Assembly (NCBI GenBank): GCA_023376005.1
Contig: CM042143.1
Span: forward strand, 87,555,008 to 87,619,007
DNA length: 64,000 bases
Direction: 5' to 3'
Source: Doryteuthis pealeii
Taxonomy: Eukaryota > Mollusca > Cephalopoda > Myopsida > Loliginidae
The notes beneath the pieces were generated by a model, which was given only the letters and a program-made list of their open reading frames with translations, had not been told where the DNA came from and did no database searches. The translations under genes were made by a program, and so were the position numbers. Below, one piece after another: positions 31,453-42,085 of the stretch; position 1 is the first letter of the stretch, and each line of letters starts with the position of its first letter.

Positions 31453-31627
31453 TTTGGGAATAAAAGGCCTTAAATACCATAGGTATCGTGGTTATGGACC
31501 ATTTCCACTCGCGAGTATGCTCACGAGCTTCTTCTGTGGTCTGAAGAAGCTCGTGAGCATACTCGCGAGTGGAAATGGTCCATAACCACGATACCTATGG
31601 TATTTAAGGCCTTTTATTCCCAAATAA
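31453..31627. repeat. Near-perfect 175-bp palindrome (84-bp arms)
   Basis: The left arm from TATTTGGGAATAAAAGGCC to CACGAGCTTCTTC is the exact reverse complement of the right arm GAAGAAGCTCGTG to GGCCTTTTATTCCCAAATA, with a loop of only about 8 bases. I saw no mismatch in the arms, so it is young or maintained. It contains a hammerhead candidate reading out of the loop. Confidence 0.9.
31535..31590 (+). ncRNA. Hammerhead ribozyme candidate HH3 in palindrome
   Basis: Stem I GTGGT (31536-31540) with ACCAC (31585-31589); core CTGAAGA 31541-31547; stem II of 9 bp closed by a CATA loop; GAA 31572-31574; stem III ATG-GTC-CAT with A15.1-U16.1; cleavage base A 31584. The first stem II pair is A-G. 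The mirror copy on the minus strand lacks an intact core because the asymmetric loop supplies the CTG. Confidence 0.5.
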
Positions 31628-31755
31628 CTTTGCTCTGTTTACAATAATTAAACATTGAGCTCTCATACGGAACCTGAACTCTACAACAAACTACTGGTAG
31701 AGAATTAGGACCCACCTAGAATCACCTTGTACCAAGAAACTTGGTACCGCACCAA

Positions 31756-31756
31756 A

Positions 31757-31801
<45 letters not shown>

Positions 31802-31828
31802 GTGTGTGTGTGTGTGTGTGTGTGTGTG
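31756..31828. repeat. Compound (TA)n(GT)n microsatellite
   Basis: TA run followed by a GT run with one break. Confidence 0.95.
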
Positions 31829-32163
31829 AAAATACAAACTCCAAAGAAAAGTGTAACAATATTAACCAGAAAGCGACAGCAATGGTTCAATAAATATGGA
31901 GAAATCGTTCCCGGACAAATTTGGAGTGATGTCCACTTGAGCAGTAGTTGCGGCTAGATTGTTTGCTGACACTGTCCCTAACAGAACAAATCTAATACAA
32001 ATCCAGAGACGAAAAGCAACTATTCGTTTGAAGTCTGTCACGTCTTGAGCCAGCGCAACCGAATCGGTTGATTACAAGCGACTACGATCCTAACTTCTAA
32101 GATACAGGTTTCACGATTTTTGGAAAATCATGTTCCGGGACTACTGCACAAATGCACACAATC

Positions 32164-32217
<54 letters not shown>

Positions 32218-32325
32218 CAGTCATTGTGGTAAGAAATAACATTTTTGGAAAATCATGTTCCGGGACATCATACAGCACAAAAGGGGGGGGGGAGAGAATG
32301 CAGTCATTGTAGTAAGAAATAAAAT
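31829..32325. repeat. Gene-free; short duplicated blocks around (GA)n
   Basis: TTTTTGGAAAATCATGTTCC-GGGAC occurs at about 32116 and 32240, and AGAATGCAGTCATTGT-GTAAGAAATAA at about 32212 and 32294, each next to GA- or G-runs (GA array 32166-32214). A local tandem duplication of about 100 bp. Confidence 0.7.
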
Positions 32326-32329
32326 CAAA

Positions 32330-32555
32330 GAGTCGAGTTCAAATATTGGGCCAGCTAATACCATTAGAAAATGCATTAATTCATCATCGTCTAACCCCCC
32401 CCCCACACACACAGCTATAGATAAATAGTCGGGTAGAGTCGGTTCTTTAGCCTTGGAATGATAATCATTCTAGGAGAATCCAAATCAGCTATACTTCGCT
32501 TAAAAAAATTGTCCTTGTGTCGCTTCCTGACCGTGGTGGAAAAGCTGGGTAAACA
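32330..32555 (+). mobile_element. SINE-A, decayed copy
   Basis: The head is lost. AGTCGAGTTCAAATATTGGG, AGCTATAGATAAATAG, CATTCTAGGAGAA and TTGTCCTTGTGTCGCTTCCT keep the family order. Confidence 0.65.
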
Positions 32556-32565
32556 CAACACACAC

Positions 32566-32574
32566 ATATATATA

Positions 32575-32628
<54 letters not shown>

Positions 32629-32889
32629 TGAACAAAATGTGATAAGACATACAGGAATATGTTTTATGTTATTTATTTAAAAAAAATTCTTCTCAGCATG
32701 TTTCAACCTTCGGCCATTGTCATTTCTTGTGTAAGCTTTCAAAGTGTCAGACAAGCAAAAAATAGGGCGAAAAAATGTTCTAGTGGAAGTGGAAAGTTCA
32801 TCCGTTCAGTGAAAACCATCGTCTGGTTAAAAATCGCTTGAATTGTTTTTGAAATAGATGATGAATTTCTGAAAGTAATATATATATAT
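32566..32889. other. (TA)n array then unrecognised DNA
   Basis: TA run at 32566-32631; beyond it no motif. Confidence 0.5.
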
Positions 32890-33234
32890 AGAGACCTGCA
32901 CAAGAATGTTGTGAGCAGTCCTGAACAAGTCATGGAGGCAGCACCCCACAAAGAAGCAACTATATGGTCACCTGCCCCCATCTCACAAACCATCCGGGTG
33001 AGACGGACTAGGCATGCAAGACACTACTGGAGAAGCGGTCACGAGCTCATATGCGACGTTCTCTTGTGGAAACCAACACATGGACATGCTAACGTAGGAC
33101 GCCCACTAAGGACCTACATTGACCAACTATGCGAGGACTCAGGATGCTGCACGGAGGACCTCCCAGGGGCCATGAGTAATAGGGAAGTTTGGCGAGAGAT
33201 TGTCATGGATATCCGTGCTGCTTGCGCGACATGA
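32890..33234 (+). pseudogene. Non-LTR retrotransposon extreme C-terminus
   Basis: Open in one frame: ISQTIRVRRTRHARHYWRSG, ELICDVLLWKPTHGHANVGR, YIDQLCEDSGCCTEDLPGAM and EVWREIVMDIRAACAT, then stop and an ATGATG tail. Best-preserved copy of this end in the window, with no frameshift over about 90 codons. Confidence 0.8.
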
Positions 33235-33255
33235 TGATATATATATATATATACA

Positions 33256-33750
33256 TGGCCATCTTCTTTTATATCAAGGTGGAATTGGTGAATGAATCCA
33301 CCAAATGTTCTTACACTACTTTCTGCACTACTTAGTGCCATCATAAGATGTGAAGTGTTGAGATGTTTCTATGGAGAAGTAGATCAAACCACGAATCTAA
33401 GATGAATGAAACTAATTGCTGAGGGGAAAGGATTTGCCGAGGGGAGTCTTATTTCGAACCTTTGGTTAAAATGACATCTTGTTTAGCCGATGGGACTAAT
33501 ACGACAAATTATAATTACAAATGGATACATAATTTATCTTCATTAGGCAATTAATGTAACTGTTTATAATTAGTGAGACAACTTGTAATTTTAATCACAA
33601 ACTTTGAATAACACTCCCCTTGGCAGACTTCTTCCCTCGGCAATCATTCTCAACGGCGTCAAGTTTCTTCGAAATTCTCGTTATATAAAGAGGAAATAAA
33701 ATACTTCGATGGTCTTTGGTATAGTTGTTTCTTAAGAGTTTTCTTGCACA
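33256..33750. other. No feature recognised
   Basis: AT-rich DNA. Confidence 0.45.
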
Positions 33751-33935
33751 CGGTCCTTGTGTATGAGGGTGGGTCAAAAACTAATGCCATTTTGTTTAGG
33801 ACAGGTATAATTACCAACACATGAACATGTATCATACATCAAAATGAAGCTGGTCCTCTGTGGATAAAATCCCTACTTCTCCACATATTCACCGTTTCTC
33901 TCAATAGTAATGTTCCACATTCGATTGAGAGCATA
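33751..33935 (-). mobile_element. Mariner 3'-end fragment
   Basis: The end GAGGGTGGGTCAAAAACTAA-TGCCATTTTG has the form of a mariner terminal repeat. On the minus strand the adjoining sequence encodes ERNGEYVEK, like the conserved transposase C-terminus (GDYVEK). No partner terminal repeat was found downstream. Confidence 0.55.
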
Positions 33936-34034
33936 TAAATAATAATAATAAAACCTCATTTTCGTTATATATATATTTATATATATATCCAGGAAACACC
34001 TTTGGGGATATATATATTGCTGCTGTCAGATGGG

Positions 34035-34335
34035 GTGGGTGAGAGGTATCTATAAATGCAAAATTGACCCACATCCTGTGGACCCCTATACTTTTATTCA
34101 CCCTGTCAACATTTTATTCACCCCAAGAAGTCTAGGGTGCACTCCCCGCGGCGTGAGTTCGAACTCCAGTCGCGCTATTACGTTCACTTACGGTCTAATA
34201 CACTTGGGAAATGTATGAACCCTCTCATCCTTCCAGCTATGTGTTAAATAGTACTATCATTTACTTCTACAAGGATGACTTTGGCATTAAATAGCCCATG
34301 AAGATTTATATGACATTAAACTAAGAAACCAAACC
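34035..34335 (+). mobile_element. SINE-C copy
   Basis: GGCGTGAGTTCGAACTCCAG (B box) near 34150; TAATACACTTGGGAAATGTA; CTTCCAGCTATGTGTTAAAT; CTACAAGGATGACTTTGGCA; tail ending ACCAAACCAAG. The head before the B box is poorly tRNA-like. Confidence 0.6.
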
Positions 34336-34384
34336 AAGAGGTCTATATGAACCATTTTAAGAAGCTCTTCTCTAACCGAAGATT

Positions 34385-34520
34385 ATGATGAAAAAATTGC
34401 AGACTATTATTGACAACCGGAGTATGGAGTACCCCTTCAATGCCATTAGTCCCAGGTCCGCTTTGATTGGTAGTACCTGTTAGGGTCCAATCTATGGGTA
34501 AAATAGAACTGTTTGAAAAT
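34385..34520 (-). mobile_element. Family E fragment
   Basis: GGAGTATGGAGTACCCCTTC-AATGCCATTAGTCCC and GTAGTACCTGTTAGGGTCC are family E middle blocks. Confidence 0.6.
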
Positions 34521-34534
34521 TATCAGTATTTGAT

Positions 34535-34656
34535 AGACTATAACTTAATATCATATTAGTGTAAATTATTTGTATTAAGAATAGTTACTTGAAGCTATAA
34601 TTGTTTACTAAGTATTAGTATAATTAGTTACTTTAAACCCTACAACTTTGTGTGTG

Positions 34657-34710
<54 letters not shown>

Positions 34711-34770
34711 TAAATTATTTGTATCAAGAATAGTTACTTGAAGCTGTAAGTAATAAACAAGAAACTTTAG
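34535..34770 (+). repeat. Family H tandem repeat block
   Basis: GTGTAAATTATTTGTAT-AAGAATAGTTACTTGAAGCT occurs twice, separated by a TA run (about 34663-34707). The same unit recurs many times at 38.4-39.16 kb. Confidence 0.65.
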
Positions 34771-34794
34771 TCTACAAGCATCAAAATGATATTC

Positions 34795-35125
34795 AGCTAC
34801 CTTAGTTGTTTGTTAGGTTCAATGGCATACCAACCCTTTTGGGTTATTCAATGCCAAATATTGTTTTATTGATCGAAGCTATCTAGGGATATTATTATTA
34901 TTAATTATTATTATTATTATTAGTTACTTGAAACCATCTGAGTGTATGTAAATTATTCCTATTAGATTGGACTCATTTGCTTCCTACCCCCAAAAATAAA
35001 TCAAGAAAAAAAAACTACATAAAAATGTAAATATGAACTTATAATGAACGCGATTCTATAATCTCTAGGTATAGAATAACCCTAGATGGGTTGACATGCC
35101 GTTAAGAAAAATCAAACAATCGATG
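34795..35125. mobile_element. Family E and D end fragments
   Basis: AGGTTCAATGGCATACCAAC-CCTTTTGGGTTATTCAATGCC (E end, +) at 34815-34855; GAACGCGATTCTATAATCTC-GGGTTGACATGCCGTTAA (D end, -) at 35045-35105; a short (TTA)n between. Confidence 0.55.
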
Positions 35126-35283
35126 CTCACCGGAAACCTATATATGCTTGTAGAACTAAAGTCTCGTTTTAAGGCTATAAAGGGCAATATTTGTACTCAA
35201 ACGGAAGTAGTTAGTACGGGTAGCTTTTTAGGACCAAGGGTTTCTCCTTATTACAAAGAAAATATCTCTTGACAAATAAGTAA

Positions 35284-35525
35284 GTAAAGTCGTCGGTTTG
35301 GTCTAAAGTCGGTATTAGCCAGAGAGCGAGGGAGTCTATCCCTTTTTCACTAGCGCTAGACCAAAGAGATGTTTTTTTAGCGTCTGAGGTGGAGCGCCAC
35401 ACCTACCATCAGCTCCTTACTTTACCCACAGATCCCTGTGCTACTCATACGTTGAGTTGGGGAGGGTTGGTATCGAATCAGGAACATTGTGGTTCTCAGG
35501 AGAACGCTATACCGACTAAGCTAAG
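35284..35525 (-). mobile_element. SINE-B copy
   Basis: Minus-strand head at the right (CTTAGTCGGTATAGCG), B box GATTCGATACCAACC, then GTAGCACAGGGATCTGTGGG, TGGCGCTCCACCTCAGACGC and CTCTGGCTAATACCGACTTT. Adjacent to the 3' end of a Hel1 copy. Confidence 0.75.
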
Positions 35526-35541
35526 TCTTGACAAATACAAA

Positions 35542-36048
35542 AAAGCGCCCTCTGGGCACAAGTATTTAAGTTTTAATATAATTATATATATTTAATTATA
35601 AAGATTACTGAAATTGAATACGAACACAAAAACGTTCTTATTGATTTCAATATAAAATTATACATAGGATTGCTTTTAATACATTTGAGAATAAAATATT
35701 AGAAATCAATAACACCGAGTAATTATTTATTAAACACATTTTTATTAAAACGGGCATGCAAATTATTCACACCATATGTTATGTAAACATCCATTTCTTA
35801 ATGATAGAACACATATCGTCGGATTTTAAAAACATTAGTAATATAGGTCGTTTCGAGGCAAATCTATTTCAGCTAGATCTTAATAGAGATATTGTTAATA
35901 AGTTGATATGAAAATAAGATGCTAATTAAGATTAAATAATGATTATTTAAAAACATTGAGAATATAACGTAATAACTTAGGGAATCGTGACGTTGGTTTT
36001 AATGTAGTTTCGGTTACAGACATACACACAATATTCATTATGATAAGA
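35542..36048 (-). mobile_element. Hel1 element
   Basis: The minus-strand 5' end TCTTATCATAATGAATATTG and TGTAACCGAAACTAC are present. The 3' hairpin survives as GTGCCC-AGA-GGGCGC but the CTAG end is lost, replaced by SINE-B-side sequence. Confidence 0.65.
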
Positions 36049-36149
36049 TATGAAAACCTACAATCCATGTCCTCATGATCTTTATTTTATCTCAAATGAA
36101 CTTTCGCGGTTAAAAACATTAAATGCAAATGTGCCAACAACCCTAACCC

Positions 36150-36525
36150 CGAAGGACATTCTCTATGCAGAGCTTTCATCTGGTAAGAGATTGGTCGCCC
36201 CCAGCTGCGTTTCAAGGATGTCTGCAAGAATGATCTCAGGGGCTTTGGCATTGCCCCTTCCAGCTGAGAAAATTTGGCACAGGACCGCCTTCGGTGGCGA
36301 CAGGCTCTCCGTAGAGGACTGTTCATGTCTGAAGTCACCCTGGCGCAACACCATGAAGCTAAGAGATCCAGAATAAAGCAGCGGCAACAAAGCAGCGGTA
36401 CATCTTCAAGGACAGTATTCACATGCGACATCTGTGGTCGAGAATGTTTTTTAAAATTATCAACATTGGACTTCACAGTAAGAGGCGCTGTAACTTCAGG
36501 GGCACAAAAATATATTCTAGTCTTC
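36150..36525 (+). pseudogene. Non-LTR retrotransposon C-terminus with C2H2-like finger
   Basis: KDILYAELSSGKR, then after a frameshift near 36190 IGRPQLRFKDVCKNDLRGFG, later DRLRWRQALRRGL, ETLAQHHEAKRSRIKQR and FTCDICGRECFLKLST. This is the order of the C-terminal region common in invertebrate LINE polyproteins (GRPxLRFKDVCKRDL, a basic stretch, then CxxCGRxCxSRIGL). The finger histidines are not preserved. A different LINE lineage from the GWREIVMDIRA fragments. Confidence 0.75.
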
Positions 36526-36604
36526 CGAGACTGAAATACCAACAACAATGTAAATTGTTTAATCATAGCGCTCATATAATTTATATCAAAACCAAATATA
36601 ACTA

Positions 36605-36704
<100 letters not shown>

Positions 36705-36908
36705 AGAGGTATCCAAAACTTGGTAGTAAGGGATGATTCTATATGTGATTTCTAAGATATACTGTATTATTATTGTATTATCCAGTATGTATAAATACAG
36801 TGAATCTTTAAATCACTAAAAAGAGCTCAATGTATAATAAACCTTTTACATTATATACAGAGCAATATTTATCTTTGAAAGGAAGGTGTTGAGTTTTTCC
36901 TTCCTTTG

Positions 36909-36940
<32 letters not shown>

Positions 36941-36944
<4 letters not shown>

Positions 36945-37205
36945 TTTTTACTTGAAGGCACTTACAACGCATGTATCGCATAAAATTCGATACTTTTTCT
37001 TATAGAAAATGAACTTGACAAGTGTAATCTCAGCAAAGGATGGCTCGGTGTGTAGAATACCGTACAGACTGTTTCGACTTTATTAAGTCTCATCAGCGGC
37101 ATATACTAACGATTTCCCTCCGACAGAAATCGAAACCGGGACTTCAGCAGACACAGTGAAACACTTTATCGCCTCGGCCACAGTACACAGCTGACCATCC
37201 TAGCG
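36941..37205 (-). mobile_element. SINE-HHR, best complete copy
   Basis: Minus strand: tRNA-like head with A-box-like GTGGCCGAGGCGATAAAG and B-box-like GGTTTCGATTTC (37190 down to 37120). An intact hammerhead (37102-37057) follows, and a 3' body ends CGAATTTTATGCGATACATG-CGTTGTAAGTGCCTTCAAG. That 3' body matches both arms of the palindrome at 60 kb. Presumed pol III transcript. Confidence 0.7.
37057..37102 (-). ncRNA. Hammerhead ribozyme candidate HH4
   Basis: Stem I ATGCCG with CGGTAT (6 pairs, one G-U); core CTGATGA (revcomp of 37090-37096); stem II GACTT-AATA-AAGTC, fully paired with G-C first; GAA; stem III ACA-GTC-TGT giving A15.1-U16.1; cleavage base A. The strongest hammerhead fold in the window. 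Confidence 0.75.
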
Positions 37206-37291
37206 AAATTAAGCTTGTCAAATGATACTACACGCCTCTACCATAATAGGTAAGGGGGCGTTATTGAGAGAATAATAACAACAAACAGACC

Positions 37292-37292
37292 G

Positions 37293-37332
<40 letters not shown>
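37292..37332. repeat. (TA)n microsatellite
   Basis: Pure TA run. Confidence 0.95.
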
Positions 37333-37336
<4 letters not shown>

Positions 37337-37534
37337 GTTGTTGTTGCTCTGTCCGGGGTTTGTAGGTTTGTAGCTATTAAAGATTGATTTGCCTAGATGG
37401 GAAGATATTAACTATAATTAACATTCAGTATGTTACTTATTGCGCTGGCTTCAAAAATTGGCCTTAATCTTTTATTGGGGATGTATACTAACATTGAAAC
37501 GAAATAAGCAAGAAATTAAATAGCTAACTTTATC

Positions 37535-38060
37535 TTTTTCATGTGACCGATTTCTATAGATCGGTCAATGGCATTAGAGAAGTCAATTCTTATCTAGTGA
37601 CGTAAAGCCAGGAGCTGGATAAGTGTAAATCACAGCTGAGGGACAGATCAATTTCCCTTTTTTTTCTTTGGGGGTGGGGGGTACAGTCAAATTTGATTTT
37701 AACGTATGAATTGTTGGTACCAACAGTAATGATGATAATCCATGGGAACAAATGTGGAAATTCAGGGAAGAGAGGGTTAATGACATTGCAGTATAGCCAA
37801 TTGGATCCTGGCATAGTAGTTCATCTTCAGCTCTTGAACAGCCTTAACAGGATTGATATTGGCTTTTTTATGTGACCAATTTCTATAGATCGGACTGTGA
37901 CATTAGAGAAGTCACTTGTTTACAAGTGAGTTGAAGCCAGGAGTTGGAACAGTGCGAATCAGAGATGAGGGACAGTTCAAAGGGTATAGTTTCCTGGATT
38001 TTTAGTAATTCTTAGGGGAGTGGTAACTCTGGTACACTCAAATTTGACAGAATTGTTGGT
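37535..38060 (+). repeat. Diverged tandem duplication, two units
   Basis: ATTTCTATAGATCGG, CATTAGAGAAGTCA, AAGCCAGGAG-TGGA and GAGGGACAG occur in order at 37549-37650 and again at 37880-37975; GGGGTGG-AC-GTACA-TCAAATTTGA follows both. Unit spacing is about 325 bp. No gene recognised. Confidence 0.7.
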
Positions 38061-38451
38061 TTATTTATTAAAATTAAAGAAAACTGTTATTATAGTTATA
38101 AATTGATAAATCTAATTAATTAGTAGACGAAGCCTATAGACGTTTATCTGAGATAAATTAGATATGTTTTTTTATCAAAGCAACGAAATGAAAAACAAAT
38201 AAACCTCCGGGTAGTGCTGATGACAGAGGGAGGAGGGGAGGGTGTTAAAAAGGTGGACTCCTCGGCTTTAAAATCTGATATCCGGCTACCTTAATTGGTT
38301 GTTTGGTTCAATAGCAGATCAACCATTACTCCCAGGTCCACTGACCAGGAGTGGTAGTACCTGTTCGGATCCCATCTATGGGTCAAATAAGTATATTCAA
38401 AAGTTATTCGTATTCGATAAGAATATTTGATGCTATATAACTGTAAATTAT
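38061..38451. other. No gene; family E and H fragments
   Basis: Family E edge and middle blocks at 38285-38400 (GGTAGTACCTGTTCGGATCC), then a family H unit leading to the SINE. Confidence 0.5.
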
Positions 38452-38727
38452 GGGGGCGCGTGGTGTAATGGTTATAGCCGTAGAAAATGGACTCGTCGAT
38501 CCGAGTTCAAATCCTGGACGAGGCTGTTTGCATTTCACAGTGCTAATACCCTTGGGAAAGGTATGAATCCAACTATTCTCCCTCCAGCTATGAGTAAATA
38601 GTAGGACAGACGGGGCTCGAAACTTGGTTATGCAACCAGTCTAGGAGAAGGAAAACTGAATTAAAACCCGTTCAACACCACTTGATTAATTGACCTTGTG
38701 TCACATCCTTCTTGTGGTTGGTAAATA
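38452..38727 (+). mobile_element. SINE-A copy inserted in family H
   Basis: GGGGGCGCGTGGTGTAATGG head, GAGTTCAAATCCTGGACG B box, complete body, CTTGTGGTTGGTAAATATA end. The family H motif (TAACTGTAAATTAT and AACGGTAAATTATTTGTATC) lies on both sides, so it inserted inside that array. Confidence 0.85.
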
Positions 38728-38735
38728 TATATAAC

Positions 38736-39160
38736 GGTAAATTATTTGTATCAATGATAGTCACTTGAAGTTATAATGGTTTACTAAAAGATTATTATTA
38801 GTTATTTGAAACTATATAACTGTGCAAGCAAATGACCATTATCAAATAGAAATAAATATTGAAACCATATAATCGTTAGTATAAGGTAGAAATACTTGAA
38901 AGCAAACTATATACAAATTATTTGTATTAGATAAGAATACTTTATATATAATTGTAATATTCTTTTGTATTAAATCATTTGTATTAAGAATGGTTACTTG
39001 AAGCTATTCTTCACTAAGGATTATTATTAATTACTTGAAACAACATAACTGTGTGCAAAAAATGATTATCATTAAATAGAAATGATTACTTTGAAGGCAT
39101 ATAATTATTAGTATTAGATAGGAATACGTGAAACCATACAACTGTGTATAAATTATTTGT
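38736..39160 (+). repeat. Family H diverged tandem array
   Basis: Repeated unit about ATATAACTGTGTATAAATTA + TTTGTATTAGATAAGAATAC + TTGAAACC, in at least six diverged copies with AATGATTATCATT inserts. Related to 34.5-34.96 kb. Confidence 0.65.
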
Positions 39161-39161
39161 A

Positions 39162-39741
39162 CTAGCAAATATATGCACCCTCTGGGTGCAAGTAATTAAG
39201 TTTTAATGTAATAAAATATATTAAATTAGAAAGGCTAATAAAACTAAATAAGAATGCAGATAAAAAGATTTGAAACAGAGGGGGGTATAATCGAATAAAT
39301 AGAACAGAAATCTTCCATCATTCTGTCTTTCATTGTTATTTTTCTAATTTAAGTATTTAGTTAAAAGAGGAAGTAAAATAAAATGACAGTTATTTATCTT
39401 GTGGATTTCATTTAAGATTCATTGAAGGATTTTTGCTCATATTCATTAAAATAAAACCAACCAATTATAAATCAATAATACTAGCATTTTATTAAAAATC
39501 ACATTTTTAATATCAATATGCAAATTATTTCCCGTTCACACTTTAAACGCTTTTGTTGTATATATAAATATAATTGCATAGTATGTAGACAAGTTAACAG
39601 TATTAATAATGTAAGACAATTTTATTAATAATTGAGGTTTAGATAAAAATAAATCAAAAATGTGATGTCAATAACTAAGAGATTGTGACTTGAGTAGGAA
39701 TATAGTTTACAGATAAGCACACAATCTCCATTATAATAAGA
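39162..39741 (-). mobile_element. Hel1 element, complete
   Basis: 3' end (left): revcomp TTGCACCC-AGA-GGGTGC hairpin, ATATATTTG, CTAG|T. 5' end (right): A|TCTTATTATAATGGAGATTG. Both termini and a 580-bp AT-rich body without frames. Confidence 0.8.
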
Positions 39742-39814
39742 TTAGATACTTGATATATAAGTTTGTGCAAAATCTCTTAAAAACAACTAAACAAAAACGT
39801 AAATGTAGCTGTAA

Positions 39815-40190
39815 AATGTACGCATTTCCCTAACCTCTTGGCATAGAATAACCCTTGTCAGGTTGACATGCCATTAAAATTAATCAATTTTTGTATAGTT
39901 GTTTCTTAAGTTTTATTTTGCACACAGTCCTATTAATAATTCTTAAACGGATCTATTGGACCTATAGATGGGACCCTAACAGATACTACCACTCAATATC
40001 AGAATGGACTTAGGAGTATTGTCAACACTCCTCAGATCCTAACAACTAGAGTCTCAATCACATGCAGTTTAGTGTTATACATAGGACACCCCAAATTCTT
40101 TTTTTGAGGTGGGGTGGGTGGGTGATGGTGTCTTACCCCTCTGCTGGGAATACAGTCAGTGTATTCTATGCCCTGCTGACAGGTTGACTC
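39815..40190 (+). mobile_element. Family D copy with inverted 5' end
   Basis: 39815-39890 carries the first ~75 bases of the family on the minus strand (AACCCTTGTCAGGTTGACAT-GCCATTAAAAT). From about 39893 (TTGTATAGTTGTTTCTTAAG) the family continues on the plus strand to CCCTGCTGACAGG. See findings. Confidence 0.6.
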
Positions 40191-40366
40191 TTTGTTTTGA
40201 TTAGTCTTTAACTCGGTGAAGGATTCTTTCTATTCTCACTACAATTGCAAATATTAAATTATTCTATTACTATTTCTTATGTCTCCTTGGGCATCTCCAC
40301 TTTTTTCTATCTTCTCACATCAAACTTAAAAGAAAAGGACTGAAAATAATCAATATCAATATAACA
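40191..40366. other. No feature recognised
   Basis: AT-rich short interval. Confidence 0.4.
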
Positions 40367-40710
40367 CTAGCAGGACCTCTGATATACCACAGTATAATGA
40401 TTTAATTATAACGTTTGATAGGCTTACTTAATATCTATTGCAAAATAGTTCAATATACAAAAATATAATGATCTTGATTTAACTCTTACTCTTGTCTTTC
40501 TTTCCTTTTCATCATGTTCGATTGAAACAGATTAGCGTTATCGCTTTGGCGCGCTCACCCCTGTCAGTCTTTCCCCTTTCTTTCTTATATTTTTTCTGTG
40601 TAGCATATCTTTTTCTTCCCTTTATTTTATAATAAAAACGAAATGGTCCATTATTTAGCTGAGGTGACGAAACTGATAAGAAATAAGAATTTGGCGGATA
40701 AGCAGCGCCA
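40367..40710 (-). mobile_element. Hel2 element, 5' truncated
   Basis: The left 3' end ACTAGCAGGACCTCTG-ATATACCACAG mirrors the 24.11-kb copy. The body runs through TTCATCATGTTCGATTGAAA and AATGGTCCATTATTTAGCTG and stops in a TA tract before the usual 5' end. Confidence 0.5.
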
Positions 40711-40728
40711 GATCATTAATTTATATAT

Positions 40729-40774
<46 letters not shown>

Positions 40775-41009
40775 ATAGGTGATATAACCAATGGACAATA
40801 ATGGAATGCGCCGACGGCTACTATAAGTAATAGGAACAATTGTGGCTTGAGACGAAGCAATTGCGAGTCAGCTCGTAACTCTATTGGTCGGACGCAATCT
40901 CCACTTTCTTTTGCTGTAAATTTCTACTCTTTCGTTCAATACATTTGTCTACATTGTTACCAGTCGTTTGTCTTATTTTTGACCCTTAAAACCCTACAAG
41001 TTCTCATCA

Positions 41010-41076
<67 letters not shown>

Positions 41077-41591
41077 GGTCATTCATCAGATAGTTCTCCA
41101 AAATATCCTCTTAAATTCTTTTTCTTACCATTTTTTTCTTAAATTAATTCTTTCTCCAAATTAATCTTAACATTTTTACACTGTTGTTGTTCTTCATCTG
41201 ATCAGGCAATTTGTTCCAAAAATATATTAACAAAAAATCCAATTGGTTAATAGACATTTTTAAAAATCTGCCTTGACAATAAATTTCCAGTTCGAGGAGA
41301 AATTAAAAAGAAAAAAAAATGACTTCCATAATTAAAAATTCAATTTATTATTTTTAAAGTTTCAGTTAGATCACCTCTCATTCTTCTTTCTAGAAAATTA
41401 GATAATCCTAATTTCTGTTCAATACTTAAATGGGTGACCACTTAAGCAACAGTAGGTACGCAACCAGAGTCATTTGTTCATGAAAATGGCGTGATTCTGT
41501 ATTAAATGACCCGAATAGGATTGATATGCCGTAAAACAAAATAAACAAATTACCTAATTTCTCTAATCTCTTCCTGTATTAGCTCAGCTAT
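40711..41591. other. TA arrays, 5S-like/SINE-C tail, no gene
   Basis: TA runs at 40722-40772 and 41011-41072. ACTTAAATGGGTGACCACTT (5S-like) and TTGATATGCCGTAAAAC (SINE-C tail) at 41405-41540. No coding motif. Confidence 0.5.
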
Positions 41592-42085
41592 CTGGCTGAC
41601 TTCTGATTTAGGTCGGAAAATTAAAACAGAAAGTTTTTTGGTGGTACCCAATGACAGTTTAACTACAGTCTATGAATTAACATTTTGCGAATTGGGTTAC
41701 GGTTTTAGGGGATTAAGGTTGTTTTTAATTACGTATTGCTTAAAAAAATAAACAACAAAACCCCCAAATTACTATATATTTAATGTTGAAAAATGTTTTT
41801 TTAAACTAAGTTTAATTGAAATTATACATTGCAATACTAACACAAACAACTGTCTCGATAATAGATTCAATAATTAATTTCAATGGTTAATTAAATGTAT
41901 AGTAATTTGGTTTTTTTGTTGTTCATGTTTTTAAAGCAATACGTAATTAAAAACAACCTTAATCTCCTAAAACCGTAGCCCAATTCGCAAAATGTTAATT
42001 CATAGACTGTAGTTAAGCTGTCATTGGGTATCACCAAAAAAACTTTCCGTTTTAATTTTCCGACCTAAATCCTAAGTCAGCCAGC
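41592..42085. mobile_element. Foldback element, ~200-bp inverted arms
   Basis: The left arm (GGCTGACTT-ATTTAGGTCGG to TAATTACGTATTGCTT) is the reverse complement, with few differences, of the right arm (AAGCAATACGTAATTA to CCGACCTAAAT-AAGTCAGCC). Spacer about 100 bp, AT-rich. No frame. The right arm from 41954 is where the 10.5-kb duplication begins. Confidence 0.8.

Noticed and set aside
32690..32725. Hammerhead-like GAAACATGCTGA motif on the minus strand
   Set aside because: No CTGANGA core upstream at a usable distance.
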